A DNA stretch of 64,000 bases from Vibrio neonatus (GTDB lineage Bacteria; Pseudomonadota; Gammaproteobacteria; Enterobacterales; Vibrionaceae): positions 1,612,001-1,676,000 of the forward strand of contig NZ_AP024885.1 in assembly GCF_024346975.1 (NCBI RefSeq), in the 5' to 3' direction. This document shows, piece after piece, positions 19,628 through 26,786 of the stretch (its first letter is position 1; every line of letters starts with the position of its first letter). The position numbers were made by a program, and so were the translations under genes. The notes below the pieces were generated by a model. That model was given only the letters and a program-made list of their open reading frames with translations. It made no database searches and had not been told where the DNA came from.

Positions 19628-19660
19628 ATGGCAATTACACAGAATCTGTTACAGCCTCTC
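19018..19660 (+). mobile_element. degenerate IS256-family insertion sequence, right end kept
   Basis: The transposase remnant is followed, three bases after its stop, by GGCAATTACACAG...CAGCCTCTC (19630-19660), which has the form of an IS256-family terminal repeat. No matching inverted copy is visible to the left, so the left half has been lost. The element lies at the left edge of the accessory island and ends only nine bases before the stop codon of the HNH gene. Confidence 0.8.
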
Positions 19661-19668
19661 CTAGATAC

Positions 19669-20034
19669 CTAAAGATTCATATAACGGCTTTCTAAATATC
19701 GGAGTAAATCTTGAGGAGCAACTGAAGATCCCTTCTTTCTATTACATAGCTTACAAAGAAGTTGGAGGTTGGTACGTTCATTTCCACCACCTCTAGAATG
19801 AGGGATAATATGGTCAACTTCAAATGAGCCAAATTCAATATCTGTCTTACACAAAGCACATTTGGATGCTTGGATTACTAGCATTTCTTCCAAAACCTCA
19901 GTCAACCAAGCCCTTCGCTTAGTTGGAGACAGTCCTTTCACAACCTCTGAGCATTCAAGTGCTACCTCCATAAGTTCATAAAATGCTTGGAGTTCTTGTT
20001 TTTCTGCTTTTTGTCTAAGCTCCTTTAATGACAT
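19669..20034 (-). CDS. HNH endonuclease, small
   Basis: A compact HNH nuclease of 121 residues from ATG 20034 (124 from GTG 20043). The C-terminal 65 residues hold a zinc-binding HNH core: C..C (CALC), the catalytic DH in FEVDHIIPHSRGG, the Asn of NERTNLQLLC, and a second C..C in CKLCNRKKG. The N-terminal half is helical and charged. It overlaps or nearly abuts the upstream coiled-coil gene (GTGA junction), so the two form an operon. Such small HNH proteins occur in mobile elements, homing systems and restriction loci; the exact role is open. Its stop lies next to the right end of the IS256 remnant. Confidence 0.8.
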   Translation of the reverse strand: MSLKELRQKAEKQELQAFYELMEVALECSEVVKGLSPTKRRAWLTEVLEEMLVIQASKCALCKTDIEFGSFEVDHIIPHSRGGGNERTNLQLLCKLCNRKKGSSVAPQDLLRYLESRYMNL

Positions 20035-20039
20035 AAACT

Positions 20040-20351
20040 TCACCCAACTTGTTTAATGTGCTTATCAACTCTCGTTTTGTGGTTTTTGAGTCTTTTAAGG
20101 AGTTTCTTCGCCCTTTCCTTGTCCTCCATAATATTTAGCTGATTCATATTTGCATTACTAATTGCAATTAAGTCATTGATTTGTTCCCTAATTAAGACTA
20201 ACTCTTCTTTGGTTCTGCTTTTATATTTTCCAAAGTGCTTAAGACCCACCTGTACTTGAGACTCCAAATTACCAATTTTTGAGTCTAAGTTATCAACTCT
20301 TTGTTCTAAATCAGTAATACCCAATCTTGACTTAATCCATCCAATTGCCAC
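20040..20351 (-). CDS. small coiled-coil protein, 103 aa
   Basis: Starts at GTG with GGTGG upstream. Residues 12-60 form heptad-like repeats (LEQRVDNLDSKIGNLESQV), so a coiled-coil oligomer is likely; the C-terminus is very basic (KKLLKRLKNHKTRVDKHIK). No enzyme motif and no membrane segment are seen. It is the first gene of a two-gene unit with the HNH nuclease and may be its partner or regulator, which is inference from the coupling only. Confidence 0.65.
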   Translation of the reverse strand: MAIGWIKSRLGITDLEQRVDNLDSKIGNLESQVQVGLKHFGKYKSRTKEELVLIREQINDLIAISNANMNQLNIMEDKERAKKLLKRLKNHKTRVDKHIKQVG

Positions 20352-20380
20352 CTATACCACCATGTAAATTGTAACTATTA

Positions 20381-20436
20381 TTAGATTACTGTTCAATAAT
20401 CAGAAGTGCAACTACATATCCCCCTTTAGATTACTG
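20381..20436. repeat. 11-bp direct repeat upstream of the coiled-coil/HNH operon
   Basis: TTAGATTACTG occurs at 20381-20391 and again at 20426-20436, 45 bases apart, about 30 and 75 bases before the GTG start of the coiled-coil gene. The position fits an operator, but no regulator is identified. Confidence 0.5.
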
Positions 20437-20603
20437 AACACTAGAGCCTGAGAATCTAATCACACTGTAAAGTGCAAGCTATTGCCAAACAATCTCCATC
20501 TATGCAATGTATATGTTTTGATTGACTATTCTGATATAGCTAAGCGCTAGTAAAAATATAAATCCTCCTGACGTGCAGGCTTATTCCTTCCCAAATAATC
20601 TAT

Positions 20604-21614
20604 TTAGTACTTATTTGCTGCCTTACTCATCAAATGCTTTACAACTGCCCGTGCATCATCAAAATGTTGAGTGTGCTCTCCGGTTAACTCATAGCGTCCA
20701 TCACCTCTCAGAATGAACTTTTTTAACGTTTCATCTTTCTCTGGATAGCGCCAAATACTTAGCTCAACCCCCTCATCAACGTCCTCCCGATGCACAGTGA
20801 ACACCTGACCGCTTAACATTGAAATCAGTTGATTGTAATCTTTTACTAATTCATTGGAATAGCCCAATCCCATTTGCCAAAACGAATCAATAGCGTGAGG
20901 AGCAACCCCCTCGCTTTGAATACTTTTTACTTTCGTCTCAATCAGCGACGCGAGTTGAGCACACTCTTGTTTCGATTTATCATTTCCGAATACAGCACAT
21001 TGAAACAAATATAAATAACTACCTAAATGGGATTCATCTGCTTCACGCGGGGATCCAATCAGCAAGCGTGAAACATCATCAACAATTAACGAAAACAATT
21101 CCTGCTCACCGGGTATAGATGTAATAATTGGAGAAGGTACAAAGTCCTCTAATACGATCTCTATTTGCCTTACAACCTCTAGATTAAGGTTACTTTCTTC
21201 AACAAGCGAGTTCGACGTTGGCAATGTCTGAAAGAGCTGATGGTTAATACTGCTTTCCCAAGCCTGTTGAAGTTCATAGTCTCTAATGAAACTCCCGTCA
21301 AAGCCATAGTTATAGTCGCCAGTCTCCCCCTGAATGGTATCCAGAACATCGTTGTATAAGTTTATCCAATCTATTGAACGAGCATGCTCTATTCCCTCAT
21401 ACCACTGTTCAAAAGAGTCAACTAACTCTTGCTGACGTCGTCGTCCTTTACTACCTTTAATAGAGCGATGACTCACAAGGTGCTGATAAATCGCTAAGTG
21501 CACAAATATGGGGTTAATACGAACAACGAATTCTGGATATTGCCTAGTGTAGTTCTCCCACAACCCATCACAAAACTGCTTCGCGACACACACTATTGAG
21601 TTTTCGTTCGTCAT
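20604..21614 (-). CDS. unknown protein, 336 aa, last gene of the leftward island operon
   Basis: Not recognised. It is a soluble protein with no signal or membrane segment and no known catalytic motif. Residues 13-23 (QFCDGLWENYT) resemble the C-terminus of the ADP-ribosylglycohydrolase fusion two genes upstream (RFCDGLWRNFT): eight of eleven positions are identical, so the two proteins may share a small domain. A basic patch, KGSKGRRRQQ, lies near residue 55. It starts 56 bases after the 194-aa gene in the same direction, with no terminator seen, so it should be in the same transcript. Confidence 0.7.
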   Translation of the reverse strand: MTNENSIVCVAKQFCDGLWENYTRQYPEFVVRINPIFVHLAIYQHLVSHRSIKGSKGRRRQQELVDSFEQWYEGIEHARSIDWINLYNDVLDTIQGETGDYNYGFDGSFIRDYELQQAWESSINHQLFQTLPTSNSLVEESNLNLEVVRQIEIVLEDFVPSPIITSIPGEQELFSLIVDDVSRLLIGSPREADESHLGSYLYLFQCAVFGNDKSKQECAQLASLIETKVKSIQSEGVAPHAIDSFWQMGLGYSNELVKDYNQLISMLSGQVFTVHREDVDEGVELSIWRYPEKDETLKKFILRGDGRYELTGEHTQHFDDARAVVKHLMSKAANKY

Positions 21615-21670
21615 CGCATTTTCCCCAAACTATCTGATTGATTCATCTCACCTCGCCAATAAAAACCAAT

Positions 21671-22255
21671 TTATAGGCTATCGCCAACCAGCTTAAACGC
21701 CTCTTCAGTTTTATACCCATCAAGGATCAAGTTGATGATATCGTCTCTGTGTTGGGAAATAGCTGTCGGAAGACTTGCTTTGTTGGCTTTAAAAAAGTCC
21801 AGCGTCATAGTCTTCGCGTCATTACGTGAAAGCCTAATAGGAGGAGTAGCCTTTTGTTCCGCCGTTTCAATGTACATATCGAAATCTTCAGAGACAGAAG
21901 TCCAATCATACGCAAATACTTCTTCTCTTAACTTAACTGGATTAAAGTGTTCAGAAACGCCGTTGCCGCACTCGCCCATCGTCTTGTTGATAATAAGAGA
22001 GGTTACATCAGGTAAGCCACGCTCAGAAGTAAACAAACGCACGACGTCAAGCTTACGACCTGCCGACACAGGGATCGCACGTTGTACATACTCAACATCA
22101 GGGTTCAACTCTTTCGCTTGAGTCACTAATTCGCCGTAAGTTAGGCAATGTTTATGTCGAGCAATATTTATTAAAATTGGATAATAAATTGCAGCTAACT
22201 GAACATCATTTAATGTAATATTTGCGTATAAGCTTTGAACCTGTTGTTCCATCAT
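21671..22255 (-). CDS. unknown protein, 194 aa, with a TYGEL-type N-terminal domain
   Basis: No firm family assignment. The first 100 residues (YPILINIARHKHCLTYGEL, RKLDVVRLFTSERGLPDVTSLIINK, MGECGNG) resemble a short domain I recall from proteins near restriction-modification and other defence genes; its fold has been likened to winged-helix DNA-binding modules. This is pattern memory, not a search result. The remaining part is helical. Two ATG codons start the frame; GAGGGA is better spaced for the second (22252). It begins seven bases after the upstream glycohydrolase gene, so the two are co-transcribed. Confidence 0.7.
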   Translation of the reverse strand: MMEQQVQSLYANITLNDVQLAAIYYPILINIARHKHCLTYGELVTQAKELNPDVEYVQRAIPVSAGRKLDVVRLFTSERGLPDVTSLIINKTMGECGNGVSEHFNPVKLREEVFAYDWTSVSEDFDMYIETAEQKATPPIRLSRNDAKTMTLDFFKANKASLPTAISQHRDDIINLILDGYKTEEAFKLVGDSL

Positions 22256-22262
22256 TCCCTCT

Positions 22263-23585
22263 TTATTTATTATTGTTCTTCACGAATGTTGCCATTTGCT
22301 CTAACCAAACCTGTAGCGAGCCATCTTCAGTAAAATTACGCCACAAGCCATCACAAAACCTGTCACCCCTTACAACAGCAGTAATAAATTGGAAGCCTTC
22401 CAAATAACTCATGTTCTCCAGAAACTGACGTTTAGGATAAATACCATCAGAAGTAGAAGCACCAAGATCTGTAGACACTAAATCTCGATGACAGAAATCC
22501 ATCCAACGATACTCCCGTAAAATACAGTCATACTCATATAGAAGCTGGTAGAGAAGATCACCTTTTACTTGTTGAACAGCTCCATTAACCCTAGCAAGCA
22601 TCTCCTCGATACTTTTGATAGAGGGGACTGTTGATAGCATTGTGGCTTGTTCTTTAATATGTTTATGCCACGCAAGCTTATCGAGCCAATCAGAAGGTAA
22701 TTGATGATGCCCGTAATACGCACCTGCCAATTGCCCATAGATAGCTGCAGTTGTATCGGAATCCTCACCTAGGTTAGCAGCCAGTAAGGCTCCTTCTTTG
22801 AAATTATTGCTATGAGCAAAAGACCATAGTGCAGCTTCAATTGAGTGAACGACAAAACCCGTCCCACGTATTTCTTTTCTCTCTTTAATCAAAAACGAAC
22901 CTTGAACAATTTGCAGTAAATCACTATGAATATCAACGGCACTCCAATAATTTGAGAGCTGAGTAAACAAATCGTCCTTGCTTAGTGTTTGAGTAGTGTT
23001 TTGAAATATACGGTAAAGTAACCAAGCCATTATCTGACAGGCTTCTATTGCTCTACGCTCTGCATGGGTGGTTATCGAGCTCGATGTTGCTGCGTGAATA
23101 ACCTCTTGCTCTGTTGCTGATCTGAAGAGGGAGTAAAATATAGGAATTGGAGCCAGTCTCATCAAGCTACCATTACCCGCAGTAAACTCGTCCGTTGAGC
23201 CCGCATTAGCAACCTTAGTGCATTGAAAAGATTCGAGGGCTGTCACAACAGTATTGCCTATGTCGAAACACGTACCGTTGACGGAGTTATACCCTTGCTT
23301 CCACCAGGCGGAGTAGCGCATCATCTGATCATTTGCATCATGCCCTCCCTTTGCTAACAAACTATCAGCTAAACACAGCATCATTGAGGTATCGTCAGTC
23401 CATTCACCAGCATTCAAACGAAAAGGGCCACCACCGATCATATCATTCAATGGTGAATAGCTATCCTTAGGACTAAACTCAAGTGTTGTACCTAATGCAT
23501 CTCCCAAAGCCAAGCCGACCATAGCACCTTGCGCTCTGTCTAACATGGTTTGTTCTACTTCCCTATTACTTTCAATACTGCTCAT
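22263..23585 (-). CDS. ADP-ribosylglycohydrolase with extra C-terminal domain
   Basis: Residues 14-320 are an ADP-ribosylglycohydrolase (DraG/ARH family), which removes ADP-ribose from proteins or nucleic acids using two magnesium ions. Signature motifs are MLDRAQGAMVGLALGDALG, WTDDTS (Asp64, Asp65), GNGSLMR (137-143) and EDSDTTAAIYG (Asp275, Asp277), so the metal site looks complete. Residues 330-440 form an extra domain with FQFITAVVRGDRFCDGLW, reminiscent of DUF6508. It is the first gene of the leftward operon; a 25-bp element shared with the rightward operon lies 55 bases before the ATG. It could act as the antidote to an ADP-ribosylating activity or as an effector; no ADP-ribosyltransferase is recognised nearby. 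Confidence 0.88.
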   Translation of the reverse strand: MSSIESNREVEQTMLDRAQGAMVGLALGDALGTTLEFSPKDSYSPLNDMIGGGPFRLNAGEWTDDTSMMLCLADSLLAKGGHDANDQMMRYSAWWKQGYNSVNGTCFDIGNTVVTALESFQCTKVANAGSTDEFTAGNGSLMRLAPIPIFYSLFRSATEQEVIHAATSSSITTHAERRAIEACQIMAWLLYRIFQNTTQTLSKDDLFTQLSNYWSAVDIHSDLLQIVQGSFLIKERKEIRGTGFVVHSIEAALWSFAHSNNFKEGALLAANLGEDSDTTAAIYGQLAGAYYGHHQLPSDWLDKLAWHKHIKEQATMLSTVPSIKSIEEMLARVNGAVQQVKGDLLYQLLYEYDCILREYRWMDFCHRDLVSTDLGASTSDGIYPKRQFLENMSYLEGFQFITAVVRGDRFCDGLWRNFTEDGSLQVWLEQMATFVKNNNK

Positions 23586-23639
23586 GTATGTTTATCCCAC
23601 CAATGAAACTGAAAGTAGCTTAACTAAATCAAGACGATA

Positions 23640-23664
23640 GCGTAAGTGTCCTATTTTGGTACAT
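23640..23664 (-). promoter_or_regulatory. 25-bp shared operator, copy 1 (leftward operon)
   Basis: Read on the minus strand, ATGTACCA, seven variable bases, then ACACTTACGC, ending 55 bases before the glycohydrolase start codon. The same 18 defined bases occur in the same relation to the SGNH gene (24688-24712). The GACA/GGACA part may double as a -35 element, with TTAGTT about 13 bases beyond the element. The WYL protein encoded next to it is the obvious candidate binder. Confidence 0.8.
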
Positions 23665-23768
23665 GATGAGTATTTATATATTATTTCCAGATTCTTGACC
23701 TACCTCTTAACACCTGCTGACCTTTTTATTGCACTGTTAATCCATATTCAAAAACACGCAGTACTCAA

Positions 23769-24668
23769 ATGACACATCAAGCACGTACACCAAACACAAA
23801 AATAAATAAAAAAACACGACTACGCTACCAAGTCATCGAAATCATTGCCTATTGGGAGGGGCGAGTCACCACAAAACACCTGTGTAATTGTTTCGATATT
23901 GGACGACAACAAGCCTCTCGAGAAATTAATACCTATTTAGGAGAACATGCACCGGACAACCTCGAATACGACATGCAGCTCGCGGGTTATAAAGCGTCGA
24001 AAGCCTTTCAACCAATTTTTACCCGAGGGAGTATCGACGAATATCTTAACTTACTAGCTCTTAACGATCGCCTCGTGTCAAAAAGCAATCATTCTGCACT
24101 CGGGTTTCGAGAAGTCACATCAGTGATGCCCCCTACAAGGGCTATTGATCCCGTTATAATGCGTGCACTTGTAAGAGCGATCAGCAAAGGACGAAGGTTA
24201 GAAATAGAATACTTATCGATGAACTCGACAGAGCCCGAAGCTCGGATTATTGCGCCGCATTCTTTGGTAGAAACCCCTTTGCGCTGGCATGTTAGAGCGT
24301 ACTGTGAAAAAAACAGAGCCTATCGCGATTTTGTGTTGAGTCGTTTTATTGGTGACCCAGAAGTATTGGACGTCTCCCCCAACCCCATAGAGGAAGACAC
24401 TCACTGGAACACACCAATAGATCTTGTGCTGCAAGCAGACCCTCGACTTAATCACCATCAGGCATCACTCATTGAAAGGGACTATGGAATGTGTGATGGG
24501 GAGCTTGTCTTACCAAGTCGGTTGTCACAAATAAACTACCTTATGGATGGTTTAGGACTCAGCCTCAGTCACCATAAAAAAGATCCTAGCCATCAGCAAA
24601 TTTGTATTAAAAACAACGACGAACTACTCAATATCCTTAATGATAAAGGGCTTCTCAAACGTGAATAA
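23769..24668 (+). CDS. WYL-domain transcriptional regulator, CapW/BrxR-like
   Basis: The layout is that of the CapW/BrxR group: an N-terminal winged helix (about residues 15-70, with the recognition segment DIGRQQASREINTYL), a WYL domain (about 135-235, with LEIEYLSMNS, APHSLVETPLRWHVRAYC and YRDFVLSRF), and a C-terminal WCX-like part. Members of this group repress CBASS, BREX and other anti-phage loci and are thought to sense a ligand through the WYL domain. It lies between two divergent operons that each carry a copy of the same 25-bp element. The 183-base gap to the leftward operon and the 97-base gap before the SGNH gene fit control of both. The ligand is unknown. Confidence 0.88.
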   Translation: MTHQARTPNTKINKKTRLRYQVIEIIAYWEGRVTTKHLCNCFDIGRQQASREINTYLGEHAPDNLEYDMQLAGYKASKAFQPIFTRGSIDEYLNLLALNDRLVSKSNHSALGFREVTSVMPPTRAIDPVIMRALVRAISKGRRLEIEYLSMNSTEPEARIIAPHSLVETPLRWHVRAYCEKNRAYRDFVLSRFIGDPEVLDVSPNPIEEDTHWNTPIDLVLQADPRLNHHQASLIERDYGMCDGELVLPSRLSQINYLMDGLGLSLSHHKKDPSHQQICIKNNDELLNILNDKGLLKRE

Positions 24669-24687
24669 GAGACCGTCAAAATGAAGC

Positions 24688-24712
24688 ATGTACCATTTTT
24701 CGACACTTACGC
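24688..24712 (+). promoter_or_regulatory. 25-bp shared operator, copy 2 (rightward operon)
   Basis: ATGTACCA, seven variable bases, then ACACTTACGC, ending 54 bases before the ATG of the SGNH gene. It matches copy 1 at 20 of 25 positions, with all five differences in the central seven bases. A TTAGTA stretch 13 bases downstream parallels TTAGTT in copy 1 and may be the -10 region. Confidence 0.8.
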
Positions 24713-24765
24713 ATCGCCAACCCAGTTAGTACAGTAAGGATACAACGCGAATACAGGTACAAATC

Positions 24766-25452
24766 ATGAACACTGGAATCAATGAACCGACAGCAAAGTA
24801 TTTACCCGACCAAATAGTTTTATTAGGCGATTCGATCTTTGACAATGCACCTTATGTTAGTGCTGGTGAGTCAGTCTCAGAGCAACTGGCCAGCTTAATC
24901 CAAACTAAAGACTCGACTACCTCCCAAGTCGAACTGCTCGCCGTAGATGGACATGTCTTAGCCGATGTCCCAAGACAAATAGCACTAGCTTGCTCAAAAA
25001 CACATTTCAATTTGCAATGTGCTTATCTCTCTTTTGGCGGCAATGATTTACTCAGTTACGCCGTTTCAGGTTTACTCGAGGTTAAAGCCAAAAACGTTGG
25101 TGATGCATTAGATTCTTTGCACCAGGTAAGAGAACAATTTCGTCAAAACTACCAACACGTCTTAGCCCTTGCGGGTAGAAAATTTCCTAAGCTCACTGTT
25201 TGCACCGTTTATGATGGGATACCAACACTATCAAACGCGGAAAGAATCTCTCTTGGGATATTTAACGAAGTAATTTTAAGAGAAGCCACCAAGCGTCGAT
25301 TCCCCGTTCTTGATTTACGCATCATTTGCAATGAACCAGATGATTATGCTCCTGCGTCACCTATCGAACCTTCAAAAAAAGGTGCAGGCAAAATAGCGCA
25401 GGCAATTTTCAATCAATATACGCAACGTAAAAATGACTTCCTAGGAGTATAA
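24766..25452 (+). CDS. SGNH-hydrolase-like protein, catalytic His absent
   Basis: SGNH/GDSL fold: block I is GDSIFDN with Ser23 as nucleophile, and block III is GGND (91-94), which supplies the oxyanion-hole Asn. The expected C-terminal D-x-x-H block reads DDYAPASPIEPS; no histidine occurs anywhere in the last 90 residues, so the usual catalytic His is replaced, apparently by Glu. I believe related proteins with the same IEPS ending exist, so this is probably a subfamily trait rather than damage. No signal peptide is seen, so it acts in the cytoplasm. It is the first gene of the rightward operon, and the next gene starts three bases after its stop. Confidence 0.82.
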   Translation: MNTGINEPTAKYLPDQIVLLGDSIFDNAPYVSAGESVSEQLASLIQTKDSTTSQVELLAVDGHVLADVPRQIALACSKTHFNLQCAYLSFGGNDLLSYAVSGLLEVKAKNVGDALDSLHQVREQFRQNYQHVLALAGRKFPKLTVCTVYDGIPTLSNAERISLGIFNEVILREATKRRFPVLDLRIICNEPDDYAPASPIEPSKKGAGKIAQAIFNQYTQRKNDFLGV

Positions 25453-25455
25453 GGA

Positions 25456-26742
25456 ATGAGCATAAACAAAGAATGGTTTGAACAACGTGACCGATTTATC
25501 ACAAAGCAAAAGGAACAAGGGTGTTTTGCGCTAGAAGAAGCACTTGAGAAACTTGATGCTACTCTACCCTACTTTTATGACCTAGGTATTTTAACGCAAC
25601 GTGAATTTACCACTACAACAACCAACTTCATACAACTCACAGCCCTAGGAGGATTATTTTTTGTTGAGCATTGTCAACAAATCTTCATCAACCCTGAAAA
25701 CTTTAACAGACTAAAGCAAGCACTAGGGAACTGGGACCACTTCACTATTGATTACCCTTTATATCAGTCTGACATCATGGGAAAAATTTCAATCAGAAAC
25801 CAAACTCACGTTGATTTTAAAGTGAAAGCTAGGCTTTTTAGACATAAATTAAAGTTCCGAATCGAAGATACTCGTAATGAGATAGATATATTTATTAGTA
25901 GTGACGGATCAAACCAGCTACTGAATGTATGGAATGACTTCAGCCAGTGCGTTGCCTTTATTGAAAATGAGGACAAGTCGCCAATAAACATAGCTATCGC
26001 CACCGACATCAATGCGATTGAATCGCTTTGTGCGCCTTGGCACACTCTCGTCCAGCGCTATTTTCGCAACACAATGCATGAGCTAGCCTTTGAACATAAC
26101 CTAAGCGAACTAAAACGAAAGATTGAATCCAAGTACTCTATCTCATCCTCAGAGTGGAGCGATATTGATAGATCTTTTGATCTAATAAGACCTGCTCGAC
26201 AATGCCAATTTGATGAACCACAGCCGAGCTCGTCAGAAGAGGTTAAGATTCAACGTATCACTCATCAATCCATCAACAAATTTGGTCTAGTTAAGCTGAA
26301 CCAGATTGAAACAACACACCGAAAAGCACAACAGATTCAACGATATTGCCCAGTGAACCCTGGCGATGTATTACTTTATAAAAGTGCAGACCGAAAAACC
26401 GTCAAAGTCGCATACTATTCCATTGAAGATCAACATGAGCATTTGTGCTCCGAATTGTTCACTGTGATACGAGCCAAAGGTAATGGCCATTGGGATGGCA
26501 AACGACTCTTTCTTTTCCTTACCTCGCTTGCAGGTCAAACACTACTTGAGTACAGCTTCCGAGACTTTTCTGTTAATAAGCTGGCACAAATCCGTCTTAC
26601 GCCTAGACAGATTTATAAACTTCAAATTCCGCAGCTAGATCTGTATCACGCAAGCGAACTTGATAATAAATACGTTCAACTTAATAAGCTGTTGCAACAG
26701 CAATCGAACATTGAAAAACAGATTGCAACGTTGATCCAGTAA
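25456..26742 (+). CDS. protein with HsdS-like DNA-recognition C-terminal half, 428 aa
   Basis: Residues about 265-428 resemble a type I restriction specificity (HsdS) half: PGDVLLY, a VKVAYYSI strand, VIRAKGNG, FLFLTSLAGQTLLEYSF, then LAQIRLTPRQIYKLQIPQL and a terminal coiled coil (YVQLNKLLQQQSNIEKQIATL). Such target-recognition domains bind specific DNA sequences. The N-terminal 260 residues are not recognised. No HsdM methylase or HsdR translocase is present in the window, and only one recognition half is seen. It sits three bases after the SGNH gene behind a good AGGAG site, so the two are tightly coupled. It could guide the other island proteins to DNA. Confidence 0.72.
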   Translation: MSINKEWFEQRDRFITKQKEQGCFALEEALEKLDATLPYFYDLGILTQREFTTTTTNFIQLTALGGLFFVEHCQQIFINPENFNRLKQALGNWDHFTIDYPLYQSDIMGKISIRNQTHVDFKVKARLFRHKLKFRIEDTRNEIDIFISSDGSNQLLNVWNDFSQCVAFIENEDKSPINIAIATDINAIESLCAPWHTLVQRYFRNTMHELAFEHNLSELKRKIESKYSISSSEWSDIDRSFDLIRPARQCQFDEPQPSSSEEVKIQRITHQSINKFGLVKLNQIETTHRKAQQIQRYCPVNPGDVLLYKSADRKTVKVAYYSIEDQHEHLCSELFTVIRAKGNGHWDGKRLFLFLTSLAGQTLLEYSFRDFSVNKLAQIRLTPRQIYKLQIPQLDLYHASELDNKYVQLNKLLQQQSNIEKQIATLIQ

Positions 26743-26786
26743 AAGTACCGCAAGCAGAACTCATCAAATCGTAACTAAGGATCAAT

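Noticed and set aside
25456-26742. type I restriction-modification locus
   Set aside because: Only a single specificity-like half is present, with no methylase or translocase gene in the window.
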